DNA of 64,000 nucleotides, taken from positions 1 to 64,000 of the forward strand of contig NZ_JANIBL010000002.1 in assembly GCF_024505055.1 (NCBI RefSeq). The letters run 5' to 3'. Of the stretch, positions 57,067-64,000 are shown piece by piece (the stretch's first letter is position 1; each line of letters opens with the position of its first letter). The notes under the pieces are model-generated. The model had not been told where the DNA came from and ran no database searches. It worked only from the letters and a program-made list of their open reading frames with translations. A program made the position numbers and the translations under genes. This DNA comes from Methylomonas rosea. Its GTDB lineage: Bacteria; Pseudomonadota; Gammaproteobacteria; Methylococcales; Methylomonadaceae.

Positions 57067-58640
57067 GTATGGTAGCCTACGCAACCTTGATTCCCTTGTT
57101 TCCGTTATTGGCTGCGCTGCTGATAGGTGGCCTGCATTTTTGCAGGATTATCGACGGCGAGGCCGGCGAGAAAACCACCGCCCGGCTGGCTTTGACGGCT
57201 ATCGGCCTGTCTGTGCTGACGGCCTTAGGTTTATTGATAGCCGATTTATCCGGCCTGCTTCCCGACTCTGTGTCTTACGGTATCTGGCTGCGCAGCGGCA
57301 CGCTGACCGTAGACTACACACTCGCCACCGGCGGCTTCAATCTGGTTTTGGCGAGTTTGTTTTCCTTGCTGCTGGTGGTGGCGATACGTTTCTCGGTGAA
57401 TTACCTGCACCGCGAGGCCGGTTTCCACCGCTTCTTTTTCATCCTGAATCTATTTGCGGCGGCGATGCTGCTGTTGGTGTTGTCCGGCAATGCGGTGTTT
57501 ACCTTTATTGCCTGGGAGATCGCCGGGGTTTGTTCTTACTGGCTGATAGCCTATGCCTACGACCGCCCCATTGCCGCACATAACGCGACGCGGGTGTTTG
57601 TCACCAATCGCATTGGCGACGGCGGCTTTATTCTGGCCATTGGCCTGGCCTTGGCCTGGCTGGAAAACGCCGACTGGCAAACGATCAACAACAGCGCGGC
57701 CGACCTGGAACCGGGCGACGCCACTTTGTTGGCCTTGAGTTTTGCCGTGGCGGCATTTGCCAAATCCGCGCAGATCCCGTTCACACCCTGGCTGGCGCGG
57801 GCGATGGAAGGACCGACGCCGTCCAGCGCTATTTTTTACGGCGGCGCCATGATCCATGCCGGCGTGTTTTTAATCATTCAATTGCAGCCTTTGTTTGTGC
57901 AGGCGCCGTTGGCCATGCTGCTATTGACCGTGATTGGCGCATTGACGGCGATTTACAGCCATTGGGTGGGCTTGAGTCAGACTGATATTAAAAGTTCGCA
58001 GATTTTTGCCACTTCCGCGCAACTGGGCTTGATGTTCGTCGAATGCGGGCTGGGCTTTTGGAGTTTGGCGGCCTGGCATCTGTGCGCGCATGCGGTGGTG
58101 CGTTGCTATTTGCTGCTAACCGCACCCTCCATCTTGCATAACACTCACGGTCAACCGATCCAACCGGTGGCACCGGCGCTGGCGAATTGCCGTTGGGCGT
58201 TTATCGCGTCCTTGCAGCGCGGCTGGCTGGAGCCGGCCATGGATTGGCTGTTGGTCAAACCGGTTTTGCGGCTGGCCAAGGACGTGCGCTATATCGACGA
58301 ACACATAGTCGATAAGGCCTTAGGCGCGCCGGCACCGGCGATCAGGGCGGTGTCGTCCTTGGCGCAATGGGAAGAACAAAAAATGGGCGCCAACCTGGAT
58401 AGCCAGGAAGATAGTTTCGCGCAAGGCAGCGGTCTGGCCGGTAAGCTGGCGCAGTGGACGGCAGCCCTGCTGAACTGGTTTGAATATCATTTTATTCTGC
58501 GCGGCATCGGCCGTGATTCGATTCGATTCGGACGGCGCTTGGGTCAGGCTGCCAACCGTTTCGAGCAACTATTGTTACAGCCGCGCTATCTGGCGTTGTT
58601 TGTGTTGATCACCTTGATGGTAGCGCTGGGATACCGATGA
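57063..58640 (+). CDS. dabB: NuoL-type subunit DabB of the inorganic carbon transporter
   Basis: A 525-residue NuoL/MrpA-family membrane protein whose GTG overlaps the dabA stop; an ATG lies six bases later. The discontinuous-helix residues are present: Glu152 (IAWEIAGVCSYWLIAY) and Lys234 (FAKSAQIPFTPWLARAMEGP). After GPTPSSAIFYGGAMIHAGV the protein has QTDIKSSQIFATSAQLGLMFVE-like features of DUF2309-linked NuoL paralogues (about residues 308-330). The C terminus replaces the last NuoL helices with an amphipathic region and a final helix. It would carry the H+ or Na+ flow that energises DabA. Confidence 0.9.
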   Translation: MSMVAYATLIPLFPLLAALLIGGLHFCRIIDGEAGEKTTARLALTAIGLSVLTALGLLIADLSGLLPDSVSYGIWLRSGTLTVDYTLATGGFNLVLASLFSLLLVVAIRFSVNYLHREAGFHRFFFILNLFAAAMLLLVLSGNAVFTFIAWEIAGVCSYWLIAYAYDRPIAAHNATRVFVTNRIGDGGFILAIGLALAWLENADWQTINNSAADLEPGDATLLALSFAVAAFAKSAQIPFTPWLARAMEGPTPSSAIFYGGAMIHAGVFLIIQLQPLFVQAPLAMLLLTVIGALTAIYSHWVGLSQTDIKSSQIFATSAQLGLMFVECGLGFWSLAAWHLCAHAVVRCYLLLTAPSILHNTHGQPIQPVAPALANCRWAFIASLQRGWLEPAMDWLLVKPVLRLAKDVRYIDEHIVDKALGAPAPAIRAVSSLAQWEEQKMGANLDSQEDSFAQGSGLAGKLAQWTAALLNWFEYHFILRGIGRDSIRFGRRLGQAANRFEQLLLQPRYLALFVLITLMVALGYR

Positions 58641-60178
58641 ATACCCCTATTGTTTTCTGGCACGTCGTGGCGGCGGTGCCGCTATTGACGGTGTTGACCC
58701 TGGTACCGCTGCTGACCATGTTGTTGGTGGTGTTCGCTAAGCCCATTTACAGTGTGCGGCTGGCCTTCGGCGGCGCGCTGCTGAACGTGGTGCTCGGCAT
58801 TTATTTGTTGCTGATATTCGATTCGGAAACGCCCGGCATCCATCTTGCCGAACATTTTCAATTGCTGGGGATGAACTATCGGGTAGGCGTGGACGGCACC
58901 AATATTCTGTTTATTCCTCTGACGGCAATTTTAGGTTTGCTGGCGCTGGTCTACACCATGATCACTCGGCATCGCCAAGACCGTTTGTTCATTGCCTGCC
59001 TGCTGGCCTATCAAGGCATATTAATCGGCGCGTTTGCCGCGCTAAATACCCTGCAATTCTGGTTCTGGTGTTTGCTGGAGCTGGTGCCGGTGGTGTTATT
59101 GACGGTATTTGCCGGCACCGGTAAACAGCGCAATCATGTAGTTAAATCGGTGTTGCAATACTGGCTGTCCGGCTTGGCGATGAGCTTGGCCGGTTTTATC
59201 TTGCTGAGCTTTGGACTGGCGCAAAACGGCATGGATTTAAGCTTCGATTGGTTGACCTTGAAGCACCACAACCTGGCAATTCCCAACGAAACCCTGATAT
59301 TTATCCTGCTGTTTTTCGGCTTTGCCATCCGCATGCCGCTGTTTCCGTTCCATGCCTGGCTGCCTTTGCTGGCGGAACACGGCACCGCCGCCAGCGCGGC
59401 GATTTTTTTGACCGGCTTGAAACTGGGCATTTACGCCCTGATTCGTTTCATCTTGCCTTTGGTGCCGGGCGCTGCCGAGCAATGGGTGCATTTTGTCGTC
59501 GATTTGGGCTTGATCGGCATTTTTTACGGTGCCTTGCTGGCGCTGATGCAGATCAATATGCGCCGATTGCTGGCGTTTGCGGTGATCAGTCATACCGGCA
59601 TGTTGGCGATTGGGGTGTTCTCCTTCAACGATTTTGCGTTGGAAGGCAGCATTCTATTGTCGATAGCGTATGGTCTGGCGACGGCCGGTATGTTGTTCAG
59701 TATCGGTTTGATTTACGAACGCACTCGAACCTCCTTCCTGCCGCGCCTGGGCGGCTTGTTCGAAACCAATTCGACAATTGCCTTGCTGTTTTTGATTTCC
59801 GCGCTCAGCACCATGGTCATGCCCGGCACGCCGGGTTTCGACGCGGCGCATTTGCTGATCGAAGGCACCATCGAGGAACACGGCTGGTATATTGCAATCG
59901 CGATTTTGCTGGGCAATGTGCTGGGTGCTGCGTTTCTGCTTTGGGCGTTTCAGCGGCTATTCATCGCCCACCCCAAGCGCTTCGTCGAGCCTTACGGCAG
60001 CATTCACCATCCGGTGTTTAAGGAGCGCATTATCGCCGTGACCATCTGCGGCCTGCTGATCGGCACCGGTTTTTACACCACGCCCTGGTTGAAATTTATC
60101 GATCAGGAAGCCAAGGAAATTGGCGAACATTATCCGGAACATCACAGCCACCACATGAACGGCCCGCACCATGACTGA
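58637..60178 (+). CDS. NuoM-like subunit B with altered proton-path residues and His-rich tail
   Basis: A 513-residue NuoM-family membrane protein overlapping dabB by four bases (ATGA). Two normally invariant residues differ from its sister subunits. The helix-5 Glu is displaced (Glu148 in WCLLELVP, two positions later than in FWE-type motifs), and the helix-7 Lys is Arg232 (FAIRMPLFPFHAWLP). The later Lys of LTGLKLGIYAL remains. The last 17 residues contain seven histidines (PEHHSHHMNGPHHD end), suggesting metal binding or a pH-sensitive tail. It could be a non-translocating or re-tuned structural subunit of the same complex. Confidence 0.88.
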   Translation: MNTPIVFWHVVAAVPLLTVLTLVPLLTMLLVVFAKPIYSVRLAFGGALLNVVLGIYLLLIFDSETPGIHLAEHFQLLGMNYRVGVDGTNILFIPLTAILGLLALVYTMITRHRQDRLFIACLLAYQGILIGAFAALNTLQFWFWCLLELVPVVLLTVFAGTGKQRNHVVKSVLQYWLSGLAMSLAGFILLSFGLAQNGMDLSFDWLTLKHHNLAIPNETLIFILLFFGFAIRMPLFPFHAWLPLLAEHGTAASAAIFLTGLKLGIYALIRFILPLVPGAAEQWVHFVVDLGLIGIFYGALLALMQINMRRLLAFAVISHTGMLAIGVFSFNDFALEGSILLSIAYGLATAGMLFSIGLIYERTRTSFLPRLGGLFETNSTIALLFLISALSTMVMPGTPGFDAAHLLIEGTIEEHGWYIAIAILLGNVLGAAFLLWAFQRLFIAHPKRFVEPYGSIHHPVFKERIIAVTICGLLIGTGFYTTPWLKFIDQEAKEIGEHYPEHHSHHMNGPHHD

Positions 60179-61742
60179 TAGTTTTCCATTGCTGTCCCTA
60201 TGTCTGGCCTGGCCGCTGTTGGGAGCGCTGTTGCTGGCGTTTATCCAGGATAGAGAATTAGCCAAGCGCGGCGCATTGCTGGTTGCTGTGGTGGAATTGC
60301 TGTTTACCATTGCCGCGGCTTGGGTTTTCGATGCCGAACGCGGCGATTTTCAGTTACTGGAAGACTATCCCTGGATACCCGGACTTAATATCCATTATCA
60401 ACTCGGCGTAGACGGAATCTCGATATTGTTTTTACCAATGACAGCCCTACTGACCCTGATGGCCCTGCTGGCAAGCTGGAATAGCGTGCGGCATTTAAAC
60501 CGCTTTCAGTTGGCGCTGATGCTGGCCCTGGAAAGCGTGACTATCGGCGTGTTTACCGCGTTGGATTTGGCCTTGTTCTTCCTGTTTTGGGAGCTGACCT
60601 TGCCGCCGATTTTCTTTTTGATCGGCTTATGGGGCATCGGTGCCGAACGGCGGTACGCGGCGATGAAATATACCTTGTATATGTTGTTCGGCGGTGTGCC
60701 CATATTGTTCGGGATCATTTTGCTGGCGATTAATCACGCGCACTATACCGGGGGGGCAATTCCGCAGGACTTGGCTTTCAGTTTGCCGGTTTTACTCAAT
60801 ACGCCGATACCCGAGTCAGCGCAGGGCCTGATCTTTCTGTTACTCTTTTTGGGGTTTGCCGTAAAAGCGCCGTTGCTGCCGTTTCACACCTGGCTGCCGA
60901 CTACGGCCATTGAGGCGCCGGCGTTCCTGAGCGCCTTGCTGGTTGGTTTGAAGCTGGGTGTTTACGGTATTATCCGTTTTGCGATACCGCTGGCGCCGCA
61001 AGCGGCCTTGGAGCATCGCTGGCTGTTGGCCATACTGGGTGCGGTGACACTGATTTACGGTGCCTTGATCGCGTTGCAGCAAACCAATCTGCGCCGCTTG
61101 CTGGCGTATTCCAGCATCAGCCATGTCGGTCTGGTCATTGTCGGCATCGCCGCTTTTAATCTGCAAGGTTTGCAAGGCGCGGTGATGCAATTGCTGAATT
61201 TCGGCATCGTCGCCGGTAGCTTGATGCTGCTCGCCGGTATGATCCAGCAACGCTTGGGTAGTACCGATCTGGTTCATCTCGGCGGCTTGGCCAAACCTAT
61301 GCCGCGCCTGACCGTCTTATTTTTTGTATTTGCGCTGTCCAGCATCGGCGTACCCGGCACCAATGGCTTCCCGGCGGAATTACTGATGATTCTCGGCGCT
61401 TTGCAGGCTTATCCGGCACTGGCGATGGTGGCATTGTTCGGCGCGGTATTGGGTGCGGCGTATCTGTTGGGTTTTGTCAGACGGGCATTCTTCGGTCCGG
61501 TTGTGCACGACAGTGTCGCCAGAGCCCAGGATCTGCGCCCCCGCGAGCTGGTTTTGTTGGTCGTGCCGGTGCTGCTGGTATTGATGATAGGCCTTTATCC
61601 GCAATGGCTGTTGTCCTGGCAAGAAACCAGTTTGCAGTTCTGGTCGCAGCGATTAAGCATGGCGGTTCCGCAGATGACAACGGAATCGAAACATACGCAG
61701 AGAACCGCAATTTTAGGTGTGCCGAGCGATGGTTCGATATAA
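60171..61742 (+). CDS. NuoM-like proton-translocating subunit C (DAB-associated)
   Basis: A 523-residue NuoM-family membrane protein overlapping the previous gene by eight bases. Canonical Glu141 (FLFWELTLPPIFFLI) and Lys232 (FAVKAPLLPFHTWLP) and the VGLKLGVYGIIRF lysine are present, as are YSSISHVGLVIVG and the GVPGTNGFPAELL C-terminal motif. It is the most complex-I-like of the set. With subunits A, B and DabB it gives four antiporter-like subunits for one DabA. A 148-base gap with its own promoter follows before can. Confidence 0.9.
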   Translation: MTDSFPLLSLCLAWPLLGALLLAFIQDRELAKRGALLVAVVELLFTIAAAWVFDAERGDFQLLEDYPWIPGLNIHYQLGVDGISILFLPMTALLTLMALLASWNSVRHLNRFQLALMLALESVTIGVFTALDLALFFLFWELTLPPIFFLIGLWGIGAERRYAAMKYTLYMLFGGVPILFGIILLAINHAHYTGGAIPQDLAFSLPVLLNTPIPESAQGLIFLLLFLGFAVKAPLLPFHTWLPTTAIEAPAFLSALLVGLKLGVYGIIRFAIPLAPQAALEHRWLLAILGAVTLIYGALIALQQTNLRRLLAYSSISHVGLVIVGIAAFNLQGLQGAVMQLLNFGIVAGSLMLLAGMIQQRLGSTDLVHLGGLAKPMPRLTVLFFVFALSSIGVPGTNGFPAELLMILGALQAYPALAMVALFGAVLGAAYLLGFVRRAFFGPVVHDSVARAQDLRPRELVLLVVPVLLVLMIGLYPQWLLSWQETSLQFWSQRLSMAVPQMTTESKHTQRTAILGVPSDGSI

Positions 61743-61777
61743 CTTTCGCTTTAGCCTAGATTTAGATCGCAAAGCAA

Positions 61778-61805
61778 TTGCTATATAGTTTCGATTCGAT
61801 ATAGT
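61778..61805 (+). promoter_or_regulatory. Possible sigma-70 promoter for can-sulP
   Basis: TTGCTA at 61778-61783 and TATAGT at 61800-61805 with a 16-base spacer form a moderate promoter upstream of can. A second TATAGT-like word lies inside the spacer, so the exact -10 box is uncertain. Confidence 0.5.
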
Positions 61806-61839
61806 ATTGCCGGTAAAGACATACTCTTTTGAACAATCA

Positions 61840-61860
61840 GTTCCGGACACGCTCTGGAAC
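61840..61860. promoter_or_regulatory. Imperfect palindrome in the can leader
   Basis: GTTCCGGA at 61840-61847 and TCTGGAAC at 61853-61860 are inverted repeats matching at seven of eight positions around a five-base centre. It lies between the possible promoter and the can Shine-Dalgarno sequence (AAGGA, 61877-61881). It could be an operator for a regulator responding to inorganic carbon or an RNA hairpin. No regulator gene is visible nearby. Confidence 0.45.
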
Positions 61861-61890
61861 GCATAGTTATGAAAAATAAGGACACCCATT

Positions 61891-62523
61891 ATGATTACAC
61901 CCGCGAAATTACTGCTCGAAAACAAAGCTTGGTCGGAAGAGATCAGTAGAAAAGACCCGGAGTTTTTTATCCAGCTGGCCAAAGAGCAAAAGCCCGATTT
62001 TTTATGGATAGGCTGCTCGGATAGCCGGGTGCCGGCGGAGACAGTCGTCAATGCCAAGCCGGGCGAAATTTTTGTACATCGCAATATTGCCAATCAGGTT
62101 ATCACCACCGATTTCAATTGCCTGAGCGTCGTGCAATATGCCATCTCGGTCTTAAAAGTTAAGCACGTTATCGTTTGCGGCCATTACGGCTGCGGCGGCG
62201 TGAAAGCGGCCTTGCAGCCGCAAAAGTCCGATCTGGTTATCACCAATAAATGGTTGCTGCACATTAAAGATGTATACCGTTTTCATCAGGAAGAGCTTGA
62301 GTCTATTCCTCCGGAGAAAAAAACCGATCGTCTGATCGAGCTGAATATCGTCGAGCAAGTTTACCGATTAGCTCATACCTCGATCATTCAGTCCGCCTGG
62401 AAACATGGGCACAAACCCACCCTTCATGGCTGGGTATACGGTCTGAACGACGGCTTGATTAGCGAATTGATCAAACTCGACCACAACACGCAAATCAATC
62501 CGATTTACCGCTATGCCGACTAG
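61891..62523 (+). CDS. can: Beta-class carbonic anhydrase
   Basis: Interconverts CO2 and bicarbonate in the cytoplasm. The 210-residue protein has the zinc ligands at exactly the E. coli Can positions: Cys42 and Asp44 (GCSDSRVPAE), His98 and Cys101 (CGHYGCGGV), with Arg46 beside them. The HRNIANQV and HGWVYGLNDG segments are typical. Placed after the DAB cluster and 32 bases before a SulP transporter, it probably balances the bicarbonate pool supplied by these systems. Confidence 0.96.
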   Translation: MITPAKLLLENKAWSEEISRKDPEFFIQLAKEQKPDFLWIGCSDSRVPAETVVNAKPGEIFVHRNIANQVITTDFNCLSVVQYAISVLKVKHVIVCGHYGCGGVKAALQPQKSDLVITNKWLLHIKDVYRFHQEELESIPPEKKTDRLIELNIVEQVYRLAHTSIIQSAWKHGHKPTLHGWVYGLNDGLISELIKLDHNTQINPIYRYAD

Positions 62524-62555
62524 CATCCGGATTTTCGTAACGACTGGGTAAACCA

Positions 62556-64000
62556 ATGACATCTCAATTGAATTCTTACATGAAACATCTGCACCAGGAC
62601 TTACCGGCCGGCATCGTGGTCTTTCTGGTGGCTTTACCGTTATGCCTAGGGGTTGCGTTAGCGTCCGGCGCGCCGTTGTTTTCTGGAATTATTGCCGGCT
62701 TGGTTGGCGGTATTCTGGTTTCCTGGGCCAGCGGCTCGCAATTAAGCGTTTCGGGACCGGCTGCCGGATTGACGGTTATTGTCTTTGAGGCCATCGAAAC
62801 CTTGGGTGGTTTTGGCGGTTTTTTGCTGAGCGTAGTGCTGGCCGGCGGCTTGCAAATAGTGCTGGGCTTTTTGAAAGCCGGCGTGATTGGCGCATTTTTT
62901 CCGGCTTCGGTGATTAAAGGCATGCTGGCAGCGATTGGCTTGATTTTGATTATCAAGCAAACGCCGCATGCCACCGGTTACGATACCAGTTTCGAAGGCG
63001 ATGAAAGTTATATGCAAGAGAGCGCCGAATCGAGCTTCTTCGAATTGTCGGAGGCCTTGGAAGCGTTTACCCCAGGCGTTACCATTGTCAGCGCCGTGGC
63101 ACTATTGATTTTGATCGTCTGGGACTCCGGATTTATCAAGCAATTCAAACTTTTAAAGCTGATTCCCGGTCCGTTGCTGGCCGTTATTTGGGGTGTCAGT
63201 TTCAACGCCCTGGCACTGCATTTTGCGCCCGATATGATCATTGGCGAAAAGCACTTGGTATCGCTTCCCGAGTTGGGCAGTACTGCCAACTTTATCAACC
63301 AATTGCGTCTGCCGGATTTCAGTTATTTCAGCAATCCGAAAATTTACAGCGTGGCGGTGACCATTGCGATTATCGCCAGTCTGGAAACGCTGCTGAGTAT
63401 AGAAGCGGTCGATAAACTGGACCCGCACAAACGCGTTGCACCGACCAATCGGGAATTAAAGGCTCAGGGCTTGGGCAATATGGTCAGCGGATTGATGGGC
63501 GGCCTGCCGATTACCGCCGTGATCGTGCGTAGTTCGGCCAATATCAATGCCGGTGGCCAAACCAGAATCGCGTCGTTCTTCCACGGTGTCTTGCTGTTGG
63601 TCAGCGTGCTGTTTTTCGCGAAATACTTGAACATGATTCCATTGGCCTGTTTGGCGGCGATTCTGCTGCAAACCGGCTACAAACTAGCCAAGCCGGCATT
63701 GTTCGTGGAGTTTTATCGCAAGGGCTGGAATCAGTTCGCGCCGTTTGCGATTACCGTTGTGGCGATTTTATTCACTGACTTGTTGCTGGGTATTGCCATT
63801 GGGATGGCTTGCGGTTTCTTCTTTGTATTGAAAGCCAATTTCCATGCGGCAATCACTTTGACCCAGCACGGTCCGCATTATCTATTGCGTTTGCATAAGG
63901 ACGTTTCGTTTTTGAACAAGGCTTTGCTGCGTAAATATCTGGATGAAGTACCCGATGACAGCGAGTTGTTGATCGACGGTACCAAAGCGCAATTTATCGA
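62556..64000 (+). CDS. SulP-family anion (probably bicarbonate) transporter, 3' end outside window
   Basis: An open frame of 481 codons that runs off the window. ATG 62556 is the likely start (ATG 62580 is an alternative). The N terminus (DLPAGIVVFLVALPLCLGVA, then SGAPLFSGIIAGLVGG and SGPAAGLTVIVFEAI) is a SulP signature, followed by about ten to twelve membrane helices. The final visible residues (KYLDEVPDDSELLIDGTKAQF) look like the start of a STAS domain. SulP proteins carry sulfate or bicarbonate; the adjacent carbonic anhydrase and DAB genes favour bicarbonate, probably with Na+ (inference). Confidence 0.9.
   Translation, partial: MTSQLNSYMKHLHQDLPAGIVVFLVALPLCLGVALASGAPLFSGIIAGLVGGILVSWASGSQLSVSGPAAGLTVIVFEAIETLGGFGGFLLSVVLAGGLQIVLGFLKAGVIGAFFPASVIKGMLAAIGLILIIKQTPHATGYDTSFEGDESYMQESAESSFFELSEALEAFTPGVTIVSAVALLILIVWDSGFIKQFKLLKLIPGPLLAVIWGVSFNALALHFAPDMIIGEKHLVSLPELGSTANFINQLRLPDFSYFSNPKIYSVAVTIAIIASLETLLSIEAVDKLDPHKRVAPTNRELKAQGLGNMVSGLMGGLPITAVIVRSSANINAGGQTRIASFFHGVLLLVSVLFFAKYLNMIPLACLAAILLQTGYKLAKPALFVEFYRKGWNQFAPFAITVVAILFTDLLLGIAIGMACGFFFVLKANFHAAITLTQHGPHYLLRLHKDVSFLNKALLRKYLDEVPDDSELLIDGTKAQFI

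Noticed and set aside
51942-61742. Respiratory complex I (nuo) operon
   Set aside because: Only NuoL- and NuoM-like genes are present, three of them NuoM-like, with DabA and no NuoA-K; the DAB reading fits better.

Overview
The window reads as chromosomal DNA of a gammaproteobacterium. The block gshB-tonB-yqgE-ruvX-pyrR-pyrB-pyrC' and the block nitrilase-yhdP-rng-maf-rlmH follow orders familiar from Pseudomonas and relatives. rhlB divergent from trxA-rho is also a gammaproteobacterial arrangement. The many c-di-GMP proteins, the interspersed palindromes and a DUF2309/NuoL/NuoM inorganic-carbon cluster would suit a methanotroph such as Methylomonas. That genus-level guess is inference: no methane-oxidation gene lies in the window. 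I saw no rRNA, tRNA, CRISPR array, prophage or complete insertion sequence.

Layout. 1-6.1 kb: a secreted Cys-repeat protein, Rep helicase, a DegQ-type periplasmic protease, a cNMP-binding/rhodanese protein and ribosomal proteins L33 and L28 (minus strand). 6.2-12.6 kb: glutathione synthetase, a TonB-like protein, YqgE, RuvX and the pyrR-pyrB-pyrC' pyrimidine genes, with a DUF4431 gene inserted between pyrB and pyrC'. 12.6-30.3 kb: a LOG-family nucleotide hydrolase, then a MoxR/Bat operon (MoxR, DUF58, DUF4381, BatA, BatB/C fusion, BatD). A 1,385-residue GGDEF-EAL gene interrupts this operon, and so does a CNNM/CorC gene plus a metal-type RND pump pair. 30.3-36.5 kb: NudE, a chemoreceptor, YrfG, RhlB, thioredoxin and Rho. 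36.6-41.7 kb: an ABC transporter with a degenerate nucleotide-binding domain, a GH5 beta-glucanase, a small coiled-coil protein, moaE, moaD, moaC and a short BamC-like lipoprotein. 41.7-51.8 kb (minus strand): amidase, YhdP, RNase G, Maf, RlmH, then a GGDEF-EAL protein encoded directly after a predicted diiron (ODP-type) oxygen-binding protein.

52.0-64.0 kb is the most interesting region. It holds a NuoM-like antiporter gene, a 300-bp hairpin-rich repeat, a long DabA (DUF2309), a NuoL-type DabB, two more NuoM-like genes in overlapping order, a beta-carbonic anhydrase and a SulP transporter that runs off the window. Together they look like an energy-coupled system for CO2 hydration and bicarbonate uptake, assembled from one DabA and four antiporter-like membrane subunits. 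One of those subunits has altered proton-path residues and a His-rich tail.

Start sites were moved inward from the longest reading frame wherever a Shine-Dalgarno sequence, a signal peptide or family length argued for it. Product calls rest on motifs and remembered family sequences; no database search was run.
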